DNA from: Falcatimonas sp. MSJ-15
GTDB lineage: Bacteria; Bacillota; Clostridia; Lachnospirales; Lachnospiraceae
Assembly (NCBI RefSeq): GCF_018918265.1
Contig: NZ_JAHLQC010000014.1
Span: forward strand, 39,247 to 103,246
Direction: 5' to 3'
DNA length: 64,000 nt
Shown here: positions 34,162 to 43,504 of the stretch, piece by piece
Layout: each line of letters opens with the position of its first letter
Position numbering within the stretch: the stretch's first letter is position 1
Made by a program: the position numbers and the translations under genes
The notes under the pieces: generated by a model
Databases searched by the model: none
Told to the model about the DNA's origin: nothing
What the model saw: only the letters and a program-made list of their open reading frames with translations

Positions 34162-35480
34162 ATTACATCTGCAATCCCGACAAAACAGATGAGCAAATCT
34201 ATGTTTCATCTTATGCGTGTGCGCCAGAAACAGCAGCGATTGACTTTAAGTACACCCTTGACCATTGCCGGGAGAACAGTCCTAACAAAGCCTACCATCT
34301 GATACAGGCTTTTGCTCCGGGAGAAGTCAGTTATGAGGAAGCTCACCGCATTGGAAAAGAACTTGCTGACAAAGTTTTAGAAGGGAAATATTCGTATGTC
34401 CTCACCACACACATTGATAAAGGGCATGTTCATAATCACATCATATTTTGTGCTGCTGATAACATCGAGCATAACAAATATCACGACTGCACACAGACCT
34501 ACCACCGCATCCGCCACCTGAGTGATGAGCTGTGCAAGGAACACAATCTTTCCGTCATCATTCCCGGCGGTGAGCGTGGCAAAAAATACAAGGAATGGCA
34601 GTCTGATCAGAATGGTTCGACCTGGAAAACACAGCTAAGACGGGACATCAATTTCTGTATCAAGTCGGCTTCCACTTATGAAGAATTCCTGCTTCTGATG
34701 CGGGCAAAAGGTTACGAAATCAAAGGGGAAACTTTTGGAGAAGATGCCGCAAAATATATCTCTTTCCGCCCTCTCGATAAAGAGCGTTTTGTGCGTGGCA
34801 GTGCGAGGTCTTTAGGGAAAGAATACATAAAAGAACGTATCCGGGAACGCATTGAAAAGAAACGGGAACGAAAGGCAGTGATCCCGAAAAAAGATTACTC
34901 TGCCCGCAGGATCATTGACACCTCGGATGAGAAATTCCAGAACAGTCCCGGACTGCAACAATGGGCGGCAATCGAGAATTTAAAGACCGCCGCACAAAGC
35001 TATAACGAAGCCGGTTCTCTCTCCGATCTGGAGCATAAGATTACTGTAAAAACCGAAGCCGGAAGATCTGCCAAGCAGAGCGTTGTGGAACTGGAACACC
35101 ACATGAAAGACCTTGCGGAAATCATCAAATATGCCGAGCAGTACAAAACCAACCGCTCCTATCACATCGCCTACAAAAAGTCAAAGAACCCAGAGGCATA
35201 TTTCCGCCGATACGAAAGCCAGCTCATTCTATATGGCGGTGCACGACGTGTACTTGAGCAGACTGGCATAAACTTAAAAGGATTGAATGTTGATAAGCTA
35301 AAAGCGGAATATCAGGAACTAATGAAACAGAAAAATGAACTGACTTCCACCTACAAGAAATGTGAAAAAGATGTTCAATCATTAAACCGAAAACTGGAAA
35401 ATCTGAATCAATACCTCGGTCAGACACAGCCCGATCCGGTGCAGGCACAACAGACCAAAAACAGAAATCACAGCTTATAA
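34110..35480 (+). CDS. Relaxase, MobA/VirD2 type
   Basis: A 456-aa protein. The relaxase domain (about 1-250) has the metal-binding histidine motif HIDKGHVHNH (His101, 106, 108, 110) and an N-terminal Tyr near 19 (KAIDYICNP) as candidate nucleophile. The C-terminal part (about 265-440) is a charged coiled coil (IENLKTAAQSYNEAGSLSDL; KYAEQYKTNRSYH). It nicks oriT and leads the DNA strand into the recipient. A fragment of a related relaxase remains at 20560-20900. Confidence 0.92.
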   Translation: MAYTKIHAIKATVDKAIDYICNPDKTDEQIYVSSYACAPETAAIDFKYTLDHCRENSPNKAYHLIQAFAPGEVSYEEAHRIGKELADKVLEGKYSYVLTTHIDKGHVHNHIIFCAADNIEHNKYHDCTQTYHRIRHLSDELCKEHNLSVIIPGGERGKKYKEWQSDQNGSTWKTQLRRDINFCIKSASTYEEFLLLMRAKGYEIKGETFGEDAAKYISFRPLDKERFVRGSARSLGKEYIKERIRERIEKKRERKAVIPKKDYSARRIIDTSDEKFQNSPGLQQWAAIENLKTAAQSYNEAGSLSDLEHKITVKTEAGRSAKQSVVELEHHMKDLAEIIKYAEQYKTNRSYHIAYKKSKNPEAYFRRYESQLILYGGARRVLEQTGINLKGLNVDKLKAEYQELMKQKNELTSTYKKCEKDVQSLNRKLENLNQYLGQTQPDPVQAQQTKNRNHSL

Positions 35481-35485
35481 AAATG

Positions 35486-35520
35486 GGGGAGAATCCTATC
35501 CCATAGATAGCACTCTCCCC
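35486..35520. terminator. Hairpin between convergent relaxase and nuclease genes
   Basis: Arms GGGGAGA and TCTCCCC, 21-nt loop that itself can pair in part (CTAT/ATAG). Serves both converging genes. Confidence 0.6.
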
Positions 35521-35526
35521 TCTGAA

Positions 35527-36642
35527 TCAATTTTGTTCTTCATCTAACCATTCTTTTAATTTTTTCTGTAACAGTTTCTTATCCGGCAAATATAATTTAT
35601 ACTCTTTTGCATAAATATTAGCATTTTCCGGAAGTGTCAAATCTACCAGAGCCTCATCACTTTGCTTGCAGAGTAAAATACCTATTGTTGGATTTTCTCC
35701 CTCAATTTTTTCATAGCGATCATAATAATTTACATACATCTGCATCTGTCCTAAATCCTGATGTGTAAGCTCATCAATCTTAAAATCAATCAAAACATAA
35801 CACCTTAAAAGCCTGTTATACAGAACCAGATCAACATAAAAATTTTTGTCATTAAATGTAAATCTCTTTTGCCGCTGTTCAAAGAGAAAGCCTTTTCCTA
35901 ATTCAAGAAGGAATTTCTGCATTTTTCCTATTACGGCTGATTCCAAATCACTTTCATGATATGATGCTTTATCCTCCAGTCCTGCAAATTCCAATACATA
36001 TGGCGTATGCAAAATATCTTCCGGTTTCTGCGGAATAGCTCCTTCATTTGCCAATCGCATCACATCATTTTTATCCCTGCTCAGGGCAAGTCTTTCATAT
36101 AAACTGGAATGGAATTGTCTTTTCAGGGTACTTACATTCCAGTTAGACCGTATTGCTTCCTTCTCATAGAAATCTCTTTCATCCTTATCTTCTATACGCA
36201 TAAGAATCTGATAATGCGTCCAGCTCAACTTAAATGGCATTTTTTTATATACCGTCTCTAATTGTCCAATTCCTGATTGGACAATTCCAAAAGCCTGTTC
36301 AAATTGTCCAATTCCCGATTGGATAATTTCATTCTCTCTGTCTTTGTAAGCCATATAGAACTGCCGCATTCCCGCAACATTACTTCTTGAGAAACCTCTT
36401 CCGTATTCTTCTGTCAAATATGATGACAAGGAATCCAGGACTTTTGCTCCATACTTAGCTCTTTCTGCTCCCTGTTGTTCCTGCTCGATAATATATCTTC
36501 CAAGCAGAAAACTGGTAAGAACGGTAATTGCATTTGCCATTTGTCCCATATTACTTCTGGCACTGTCAATCAGCTTTTTTGATTTATCAAATAAATTTTG
36601 AAATTCGTTACTTTCTATTATTTCTAATTTTTCATTTTTCAC
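35527..36642 (-). CDS. DUF1016 (YhcG-type) PD-(D/E)XK nuclease domain protein
   Basis: A 371-aa protein starting at GTG 36642 after GGAGG. N-terminal DUF1016_N helical domain (about 1-190; GRYIIEQEQQGAERAKYGAK) and C-terminal PD-(D/E)XK domain (about 215-360): FYVDLVLYNRLLRCYVLIDF then KIDELTHQDLGQMQMYVNYY, where D in YVDLV, the D-x-K in DFKID and Gln of GQM fit the nuclease motifs. Between the two is a 14-codon direct duplication (QSGIGQFE/QSGIGQLE). The family often lies in restriction or mobile contexts; function is not established. A cargo gene in the element. Confidence 0.82.
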   Translation of the reverse strand: MKNEKLEIIESNEFQNLFDKSKKLIDSARSNMGQMANAITVLTSFLLGRYIIEQEQQGAERAKYGAKVLDSLSSYLTEEYGRGFSRSNVAGMRQFYMAYKDRENEIIQSGIGQFEQAFGIVQSGIGQLETVYKKMPFKLSWTHYQILMRIEDKDERDFYEKEAIRSNWNVSTLKRQFHSSLYERLALSRDKNDVMRLANEGAIPQKPEDILHTPYVLEFAGLEDKASYHESDLESAVIGKMQKFLLELGKGFLFEQRQKRFTFNDKNFYVDLVLYNRLLRCYVLIDFKIDELTHQDLGQMQMYVNYYDRYEKIEGENPTIGILLCKQSDEALVDLTLPENANIYAKEYKLYLPDKKLLQKKLKEWLDEEQN

Positions 36643-36788
36643 ACTAGAACCTCCAAACTGTCTATAATTGTCAGGTATTTTCTAAAATAGAAACATTCAT
36701 TTTTCATCTGATCTCATGACTCATACCGAAATTATACCTTACCCCATGATTTTTCTCAATCAATTTTACATGTCAAAAATTTGCCAAA

Positions 36789-36826
36789 ATAAAAAAGCAG
36801 GCAGCCAGCCATTGCAACCGACTACC
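36789..36826 (-). terminator. Terminator at the end of the TTRAP gene
   Basis: On the minus strand GGTAGTCGG and CTGGCTGCC pair with three G-U pairs and are followed by TGCTTTTTT. It closes the leftward conjugation transcript. The remaining 36643-36788 holds only the DUF1016 promoter region. Confidence 0.65.
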
Positions 36827-36838
36827 CACTCGCTACCG

Positions 36839-37048
36839 CTATTCTTCTACCGCTTCTAATGAAATTTCCGCAAATTCCTTATCCGTCATGCCATCTAACT
36901 TTCTCAGCATCTGTCCCGCAAGATCTTCCATATCGCTGTCCTTTATGTGCGGCATTATCCGTCTGATTTCTTTCATCATCTCCATTCTATTCTGTGCCTC
37001 AAAAACACACATGAAATTGATTTCTTCTACTGTGAATTTATTCATCAT
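36839..37048 (-). CDS. TTRAP family small protein (transposon-transfer assisting)
   Basis: A 69-aa protein: MNKFTVEEINFMCVFEAQNR, MMKEIRRIMPHIKDSDMEDL and LRKLDGMTDKEFAEISLEAV. This pattern (FTVEEINLMCIYDTSSR... in relatives) is that of the TTRAP family found beside ArdC/LPD genes in Tn1549-like elements. Start could be either of two adjacent ATGs. Follows the large ArdC-like gene by 1 bp, so it is co-translated. Biochemical role unknown. Confidence 0.8.
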   Translation of the reverse strand: MMNKFTVEEINFMCVFEAQNRMEMMKEIRRIMPHIKDSDMEDLAGQMLRKLDGMTDKEFAEISLEAVEE

Positions 37049-37049
37049 C

Positions 37050-40000
37050 CTACATCTCCCTATGTGAATTTTTTGATTTTTCCAGTTCCTTCGTATCCTT
37101 ATTGTTTCCCTGTGTTGCTTCCTTCTGCTTGGCTGCCAGTCGCTCCTTTAAGGAAGAACGTGCTTCCGGTTTTTCCTGCTGTTCTTTCTTTTCTTCCTCA
37201 CGATTGAATTTCTCCACGCCATTGTTGAGCCTCTCATCAATCATGTTATAATTCTGCTCCTCCAGTTCCTCAATCTTAGCAAGCGGCTTGTATTCTGCCA
37301 ATTTCACAAGCAGTTCCTTTGCCTGCCTTTCACTGTCCTCGTCTATCCCCTCGTCAATAGATGCCTGTAAGAAAATACTTAGAGGTTTCACATTGCCAGT
37401 TCTTATATCATCAGCAATCATTTGTATCTGTGATTCTCTGTCTGATACCGAATCTCTATATCCATATGTATCAATCTCATAAGATAGCTGATCAAGTTCT
37501 GCCGCAAGTGCCTGTATTTTCTGCTCTTTTGTTTCCCGGTCATTGACCTCTTTCTCTGGAAAGGCTACAATCAATTTCTTTAGTGCGTCCTGCACTTTCG
37601 GAGTGTCCCGAAGCTCCGGTGTGTAATTCAGATAATCGACATCAATACACTTTCCACTCAAAATGTCCGCCTGCTCATCTTCCCATTCTTCTGTTCCCTC
37701 GATGTGCATATTCACACCAATCGAAGGGATACCGTTCATCCGGGACGGATCAATGGCTTGATAAATCTGAATGGCTTCCTCAATCGTTTCTATCCCCTCA
37801 TGATATTCTCCCATATTGTGAAATTCGCCACATTCTGCCACTGTAAATGTCATATGGACGGTCTCCGGCTCAATAACAGGTTCCTTTGCCAGTTCCGTAT
37901 GCTCTACCGTTTCCTGTTCCAGCTCCTGTGTTACAAACTGGGTGTTGACCTGTTGCTGCTGTGCCTTCTCCTGCAGGTAAGTTTCCACCTCCGGAAGATA
38001 AGTCTCCAATGTTCCGGTTCTGCTCTCTGTAATCGGGTTAATATCCACCTGAATACCAGCGATATAAATGCTGTCCTCATGTAGCATATTGAAAAGGTCA
38101 TCTTCTCTGGTTGAGCCTGTGTATTCCACAACTACATCCAAATCCGAATTTTCCTGCTCAATACCTCTGCATCGGCTTCCGGATACCACCACATCAACAA
38201 TCTGTGCATCCAGTCCATACTCGTCTATCTGCGACTGTACATAGGCATATACCGTTTTTTCTATATCGTCCGCACTCTGTCCGTCCAGACTATGAAACAA
38301 TTCTTCTGTCTTTGCCCGGAAATCTGCAACCACATCCAGATTGTTCTCTCTAAATTCTGCCTGCTTTGCTTCCAAATCTGCCTGTTCCACTTCCTCGGCT
38401 TTCTCCGAAAGTTCCTCATAATCTACAATTTCAACCTCTGAACCAGCATATACTTCGCCCTGCAAATACTCGTCACGATAATATTGCTCGGTCACAACTG
38501 AAAATCTCGGTTCCTTCAAATCTGCAATCACCATATCCATTGCCCTGCGAATGGTAATATCCGGATTGTCATAAACGCCGCCATCCAGTAAATGGTACTG
38601 CTCATTCAGAATGGAGTAATCGTATCCCTCATCACATTCATGCATGAGGATATAACGGTCTGCGATATGAACCGCAAGCTCCGTCTCTATCTCATTTTCC
38701 TTTCCCTCCAGTGTCAGCATGAACTTCGGCAGTTCTGTAAATCCAAAAGAATCTACAAAGTGTGCGCTGTTTTCTCCGTTCTCATGTAATACCACAATAT
38801 CGCTGACCGACAGGGAATGTGCCTTGTAATCTGCCGGATGATCAATATTGAGCTTTGTATAGATTGCTTCCAATGTTTCCGACTGCGTCCGTCCCTGCAA
38901 TTCTGACAGTTCGCCCAGATACACCAGTTTGTAATTTTCCGGCAATCCCGCATCAAAATTGTCCTTGGTTATTCCCATACGCTTCAGGCTTTCCGTTCCC
39001 TCAAAACGGAACTTGTTCAGTTCGGGATTATCCTTTAACTGGTAAATACCGTATTTATCGGTATTTCCATATAAAAGCTGTGTTTCCCTGTTGGAATCAC
39101 TCTCTGATAATTCTTCCTGCATCATGAGAAGTTTCCGTTCATTCTGCCAGTCCCCTTTTTCTATTCCGCACATTCCATCATGCTCTAAAATCTGTTTTCT
39201 ATCAGCTACAGTACTCTCGGAACCATCCGTATGCAAAAGATACACAGGCAAATCATGGTCAAATAGTTCCAATGCCCTCTCCTGCGTAAGCGGAAGCATT
39301 TCATTCCATGTATAGCCATACTCCTGCATTTCAGATATTCCAACCATGCTATCCGGAAGTGCGTCGATTTCTGCCTGTGCATCAACCATTGCTAATGCAA
39401 CATCCTGATTTCCATCCACTTCCTGTGCATAGATATGTTCTGCAAGCTCCCTTGTTTTCTCCACATTGCTCAGCTTATAAGCATAATTTACAATCAGATT
39501 TCTTTCATCATCGGAAAAGGCAGGCTGTCCATGCTCCAACCGGTTAATGATATGCTCCGCCTGTTGCATGACAGACAATTCCTCCGCATCCGTCAGACCT
39601 GCATCAAAATCGTATTCATAATCCCAAAAGTCCGGCATATTTCCATTTAATTCCTTACTACTGGACGCAAGTAACGTGATTTCCGCTCCCTGTTTTTCCA
39701 TATATGAAAGGTAATTGCCATCCCATTCTTTTTCATCAAGAGAAGCCATATCTTTGAGCATTTTTCCGACATCATCCCTCAACATATTTGTGATTTTCAA
39801 AACCTCCCATTCGCTTTCAAAAATGGAAGCGAACTTAACAACCACATCATCGGCATTGATCGGCTCCATTGCCTTATCATAGACCGCCTTTCTCTCCTTC
39901 ATATCAATCAGCTCATCTGTATCTGTGTTATAACGTACATCCAGATGATACTCTCCGTACTCTCTGGAATCCTGATTGCCGATTTCCGTTGTCCATGCAC

Positions 40001-41081
40001 CCCTGCTTTCCAAATACGCCTGTATGCTCAGCTTGTCATCGTCTGTCATTTCTGACAATGCCTGCATCAGTTCCAGTCTGTCCATGCCATATACATCAAG
40101 CAGGCTGAACTCTGAAAGATCGGTATTCTGTATCAGAAGAATGCTTTCCTTTGTCTGTTCCTGTGATACTTCCCTGTCCCTTTGCAATTCCTGTAATTGT
40201 TCCTCTATCCCGGTAATCAGTTCCGATGCTGTTTTCCGTATCGTATCCATGGAAGATCTAAGTTCTTTGGTGTCTCTTCCGCTGCTCCATCCTGCAATAT
40301 ACCCAAAAGAATAATCAGAGGTGTCTATACCAAAATGCTGACAAACGGTATATGCCACACTCTCCGCTTCCACTTCTTTGGTATTGCGGTCTTTTCGCAT
40401 CTGCTCATCCTGCTCCACTTCCTTGCTGTGCAGCTTGGAATGAGCCACTTCATGAATCATGGTCTTTAAGGTCTGGCTCTCACTCATGTTTTCCTGTACC
40501 GCAATCCGCTTTGCTACCCTGTCATAATAGCCTTTGGAATCTCCGGCTATCTCCTCCAGTTCAATCGGTACTGGTGAAATGGCTTCTATCGCTTTGATCA
40601 TATCCTGATAGCCTTCCACATCTGAAAGAAGTTCTTTTGCTGCAAGTTCCGGTATCGGCTTTCCGTCTGTCTGCGCAACATCAAAAACAGACACCGCACG
40701 GAATGCCGGAATTGTTATCTCGACTTCCTCTTTCTGCGGATTTCCGTCCTTATCAAGTAGAAGTTCCTGTGTGACCGGATCAATCTTATCTCTCTCCTCT
40801 TTGATTTTATAGGGTGCCGGTGCAAGGATACGGATTGCCTTTTCCCCTTTATTTACATGACGCTCAAAATTCTTCTGCCAAGCCTTGTATCCAGCCACTA
40901 ACGTAGCGTCAGGCTTTTGCATCGCAATTAACATAGTATTGTTAAAGCTGTAATTATGAAATTTTGACATGGTATTCAGATAGGTCTTGTACTTCTCGCT
41001 TTCAAAAAGCTCCTTGATACCCTGCTCCAGCTTCTCCGTTATTTCCTGTACTTTCTGTTTTTCTGTTTTAGCGTCTGCCAT
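37050..41081 (-). CDS. Large multidomain ArdC-like protein with zincin motif, YodL/LPD-type repeats and a nucleotidyltransferase domain
   Basis: A 1343-aa protein. Residues 1-130 are an ArdC-type single-strand-DNA-binding domain (NYSFNNTMLIAMQKPDATLV; FERHVNKGEKAIRIL). MIHEVAHSKLH near 208-218 is a gluzincin-like HExxH. The middle (about 380-900) has charged, mostly acidic modules of the YodL/LPD kind. Near 968-1000, VVSGSRCRGIEQENSDLDVV followed by VEYTG is the G-S-x10-D-x-D motif of minimal nucleotidyltransferases. The C-terminus is a basic coiled coil (RSSLKERLAAKQKEAT). ArdC domains protect incoming DNA from restriction; the nucleotidyltransferase suggests an added nucleotidylation activity. 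Preceded by a hairpin leader. Confidence 0.75.
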   Translation of the reverse strand: MADAKTEKQKVQEITEKLEQGIKELFESEKYKTYLNTMSKFHNYSFNNTMLIAMQKPDATLVAGYKAWQKNFERHVNKGEKAIRILAPAPYKIKEERDKIDPVTQELLLDKDGNPQKEEVEITIPAFRAVSVFDVAQTDGKPIPELAAKELLSDVEGYQDMIKAIEAISPVPIELEEIAGDSKGYYDRVAKRIAVQENMSESQTLKTMIHEVAHSKLHSKEVEQDEQMRKDRNTKEVEAESVAYTVCQHFGIDTSDYSFGYIAGWSSGRDTKELRSSMDTIRKTASELITGIEEQLQELQRDREVSQEQTKESILLIQNTDLSEFSLLDVYGMDRLELMQALSEMTDDDKLSIQAYLESRGAWTTEIGNQDSREYGEYHLDVRYNTDTDELIDMKERKAVYDKAMEPINADDVVVKFASIFESEWEVLKITNMLRDDVGKMLKDMASLDEKEWDGNYLSYMEKQGAEITLLASSSKELNGNMPDFWDYEYDFDAGLTDAEELSVMQQAEHIINRLEHGQPAFSDDERNLIVNYAYKLSNVEKTRELAEHIYAQEVDGNQDVALAMVDAQAEIDALPDSMVGISEMQEYGYTWNEMLPLTQERALELFDHDLPVYLLHTDGSESTVADRKQILEHDGMCGIEKGDWQNERKLLMMQEELSESDSNRETQLLYGNTDKYGIYQLKDNPELNKFRFEGTESLKRMGITKDNFDAGLPENYKLVYLGELSELQGRTQSETLEAIYTKLNIDHPADYKAHSLSVSDIVVLHENGENSAHFVDSFGFTELPKFMLTLEGKENEIETELAVHIADRYILMHECDEGYDYSILNEQYHLLDGGVYDNPDITIRRAMDMVIADLKEPRFSVVTEQYYRDEYLQGEVYAGSEVEIVDYEELSEKAEEVEQADLEAKQAEFRENNLDVVADFRAKTEELFHSLDGQSADDIEKTVYAYVQSQIDEYGLDAQIVDVVVSGSRCRGIEQENSDLDVVVEYTGSTREDDLFNMLHEDSIYIAGIQVDINPITESRTGTLETYLPEVETYLQEKAQQQQVNTQFVTQELEQETVEHTELAKEPVIEPETVHMTFTVAECGEFHNMGEYHEGIETIEEAIQIYQAIDPSRMNGIPSIGVNMHIEGTEEWEDEQADILSGKCIDVDYLNYTPELRDTPKVQDALKKLIVAFPEKEVNDRETKEQKIQALAAELDQLSYEIDTYGYRDSVSDRESQIQMIADDIRTGNVKPLSIFLQASIDEGIDEDSERQAKELLVKLAEYKPLAKIEELEEQNYNMIDERLNNGVEKFNREEEKKEQQEKPEARSSLKERLAAKQKEATQGNNKDTKELEKSKNSHREM

Positions 41082-41116
41082 TATATTTCCTCCATCTGCT
41101 TATTTTTTACATGACA

Positions 41117-41141
41117 AAAGGCAGCCATATTGACTGCCTTT
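41117..41141 (-). terminator. Leader hairpin before the ArdC-like gene
   Basis: Minus-strand arms AAAGGCAG and CTGCCTTT followed by T; ends about 36 nt before the start codon. Same GGCAGT/GGCTGCC design as hairpins at 48022-48047 and 56695-56727. Confidence 0.55.
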
Positions 41142-41258
41142 GCATAATTACGATATTCACTTATAAACCTTTATCATTACTGCCCGTATTCGTTTTGATT
41201 TCTGCAATGTACTCCTGTCTCCTTTCTGCTCCTGTCGCTGTAAATGTTTTTTACAAAT

Positions 41259-41293
41259 AAAAAAGACAACTAAGATTTTGTTTCTTAATTGCC
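41259..41293 (-). terminator. Terminator of the accessory segment, after the winged-helix gene
   Basis: On the minus strand GGCAATTAAGA and TCTTAGTTGTC form an 11-bp stem with two G-U pairs, followed by six T, only 6 bp after the stop at 41299. Confidence 0.75.
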
Positions 41294-41298
41294 TGTTT

Positions 41299-41727
41299 CT
41301 ATGCTATTAAATTTTTATTGAACCGATAACCAACTCCCCATACCGTCTGTATGTAGATCGGCTTGCTTGGGTTATCCTCTATCTTCTCCCGAATATTCCG
41401 GACATGGCTCATGACAATGTTGTAATCGCCGGAATAAGATTCTTTCCAAACAATATCATAAATCTGTTCCTTGCTGAACACTATTCCTAGATGCTTTGCA
41501 AGAAGCTTCAAGATTTCAAACTCGGTATATGTAAGCTCTATCTCTTGATTTTTCCGAATGATCACACGTTGAACCTCATCTATCATAAGACCTTTGAAAT
41601 TCAACAAATGATTATTTAAACCTGACATCTGAGTGATTTCATCTCTGGTATTTATAAACGATAATATGCGGTTCATCATAGCATCCTCATTATCCTCAAA
41701 TGTCAGAACTAGCATTTTCCCATACAC
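41299..41727 (-). CDS. OmpR-type winged-helix protein without receiver domain
   Basis: A 142-aa protein. The C-terminal two thirds (about 45-140) form a complete OmpR/PhoB DNA-binding domain: ELTYTEFEILKLLAKHLGIV, YDIVWKESYSGDYNIVMSHV and IQTVWGVGYRFN. The N-terminal 45 residues (MLVLTFEDNEDAMMNRILSF) have no phospho-acceptor Asp motif, so it is an orphan output domain. Last gene of the accessory segment; target unknown. Confidence 0.75.
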   Translation of the reverse strand: MYGKMLVLTFEDNEDAMMNRILSFINTRDEITQMSGLNNHLLNFKGLMIDEVQRVIIRKNQEIELTYTEFEILKLLAKHLGIVFSKEQIYDIVWKESYSGDYNIVMSHVRNIREKIEDNPSKPIYIQTVWGVGYRFNKNLIA

Positions 41728-41841
41728 ATCACCTGCCTTATTACTTTTATCTACTACTGAAGCTCTGTTAAGCAGAAAGACTATCTATTGTGTATACGGC
41801 AGAAAATATTCCTTGCGGATACATCAATCCCCAAAGCATAT

Positions 41842-42255
41842 TTAGATACTATAGTCAAATCTGCTTCCATTTTCAGGCGTTTTTTCTGCTTTCACATTTT
41901 CCCAATCCACTGCTTTTATCTTTTCAATCAGTTCCTCCAAGCTGTCTGCCCAAACAGAAGTCCTTTTGGTATCCGTACTGCTTTTTGCATAATTTTGAAG
42001 TTCTTTCTCGGCTTTCTTTTCCGCAGCCTTTTTCTCGGCACGTTTTTCTTCTCTGGCTTCCTCAATGTGTTCTCTCTGTTTCGCACTGGATTTTTCCAAT
42101 TCTGCGAAGAAGCTTGTTGTACCATCGTCATGGAAAGCAATACCGATTTTGGTATTTTCCATTTGAAACATGTACCTTCCATATTGGCTTAAAGTGTAAC
42201 AGCGTCTACATATCTTCCATGCTGCTGCCTCTCTAATAGGGCCGTATCTTACCAT
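41842..42255 (-). CDS. C-terminal part of a DUF6033-like protein
   Basis: A 137-aa frame. From about residue 30 it reads RYMFQMENTKIGIAFHDDGT, then TSFFAELEKSS, a long charged coiled coil (EEAREEKRAEKKAAEKKAEK) and WADSLEELIEKIKAVDW ending RFDYSI. I associate this pattern with the C-terminus of clostridial DUF6033 proteins, which are normally longer; the first 28 residues (rich in Arg and Cys) do not look native and no good ribosome site is seen. Probably a truncated gene. Sequence 42256-42490 contains no other gene. Confidence 0.5.
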   Translation of the reverse strand: MVRYGPIREAAAWKICRRCYTLSQYGRYMFQMENTKIGIAFHDDGTTSFFAELEKSSAKQREHIEEAREEKRAEKKAAEKKAEKELQNYAKSSTDTKRTSVWADSLEELIEKIKAVDWENVKAEKTPENGSRFDYSI

Positions 42256-42490
42256 TTACACATAAAAAATGAGTGTACTACATCTACATCCATTGTGTAA
42301 CGCAGCACACCCGCCAAAATGTATGTATCGCTTTCATTTGCTGTCTTTAATATAAGTGCTGGAAATTTCCAACGTCATCCTGCCAGTTCCCTTTTATCGT
42401 TTGTGTACTATTGGTTTTCTTCATGTGGTGCTTTCGTTCTGCCAGAAACCGGAAAAACCTGCCCATCTAGTTCTATTTCCTGCTATCACA

Positions 42491-42907
42491 TTAAGAATCA
42501 AGAGATTCCAGCAATTCTGTTATTTTTCCACCAAGCTCAGAAGCAGGCATATATATACCCTGATATGGCTGTTCAACATACTCTTTTCCATTCTCCTCAT
42601 AAAAGAACACTGTTTTTACTGAGCCATCAGAACAGTTAAGATTTATAGTTATATACCCTTCAACATTTGGGACATCATTTATACTCGATTGGCTTGTTGA
42701 TTCCATATCCGTCAAAATAGTCATAATATCTGCCATCCACTGTTTATCAATAGAAGTAGCAGTTATATCACCGCTTACAACAGAAATAGAAGTCAAATCT
42801 CCCAATTCCGGCAAAACAATAGGATCTGCTACTTTCTGTGAAGAACAAGCGGAAAGTAAAAATACGACAATCAAACTTATAATGTACAATGCTATTCTTT
42901 TCTTCAT
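42491..42907 (-). CDS. Small lipoprotein (DUF5301-like)
   Basis: A 138-aa lipoprotein with signal peptide and lipobox LLSAC (Cys21), then a single external domain (ISVVSGDITATSIDKQWMAD; YITINLNCSDGSVKTVFFYE). The length and pattern fit small clostridial lipoproteins with a DUF5301-type domain. Lies between the three unknown proteins and the DUF6033-like fragment, 35 bp after the preceding gene. Role unknown. Confidence 0.65.
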   Translation of the reverse strand: MKKRIALYIISLIVVFLLSACSSQKVADPIVLPELGDLTSISVVSGDITATSIDKQWMADIMTILTDMESTSQSSINDVPNVEGYITINLNCSDGSVKTVFFYEENGKEYVEQPYQGIYMPASELGGKITELLESLDS

Positions 42908-42942
42908 AAAAATATCCTCTTTTCTAATCTTCCAATCATAAC

Positions 42943-43440
42943 CTATGCCCTCGCGTCAAATCTGCCCTGCACTCCCATCCCGGATTTTATCTCCTGCCTT
43001 GCCGCATGGTACGCATCATAGTAGGCAGCCTTCAAAGCCCCGTGTACCTGCGTTTCCGCTTTCGACTCCTTCTCATGCCAGCCCACGCCCGCCGTGTAGG
43101 TCAGTATCTCGTCACCGTTTTCGTCATACACATGGATGGCGGAACTCTGGAACTTAGCTTCATACGGCTCCCCGAACAGGAGGCGCAACCACCGCTCGTC
43201 CGCCTCCCGTATCTCCTTCATATCTACTTTTCCCATCAGCGCCGCCCTGTCCGGCGCGACTTTGGCGACCTCGCTTTTCCGCAGGGCGAGGAACTTATTT
43301 CCCATATAGACGTTCTTCGCCGCATCCTCCCTGGCGTATGCCGTAATCGTTTCCCGGAGACAATCCGATAATTTCCAGTCCTTCTTTCCTGACCTTTGAA
43401 TGCCCGTCTGATGGCTTTTTGTTATTCCTGTAATATCCAT
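42943..43440 (-). CDS. Uncharacterised protein A2 of the two-component-linked cluster
   Basis: A 165-aa soluble protein preceded by GGAGAG. No signal or membrane segment. Its C-terminal half contains VAPDRAALM, IHVYDENGDEILTYTAGVGW and YYDAYHAARQEI. The same skeleton (PDR, D-N-G, L-[ST]-Y, W, E-rich helix) occurs in the protein at 44574-45206, so the two are probably distant paralogues. Codon use is much richer in G and C (GCC, CGC, CCC) than in the surrounding element. Confidence 0.6.
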   Translation of the reverse strand: MDITGITKSHQTGIQRSGKKDWKLSDCLRETITAYAREDAAKNVYMGNKFLALRKSEVAKVAPDRAALMGKVDMKEIREADERWLRLLFGEPYEAKFQSSAIHVYDENGDEILTYTAGVGWHEKESKAETQVHGALKAAYYDAYHAARQEIKSGMGVQGRFDARA

Positions 43441-43504
43441 TTTTCTCTCTCCTTTTTACCGAAACGCTGGGAATACCTGCACTGCCTTGTCAGGCTATGG
43501 CTTA

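Noticed and set aside
37288..40597. Many plus-strand frames of 60-126 codons inside the ArdC-like gene
   Set aside because: Antisense shadows of a long, well-supported coding region.
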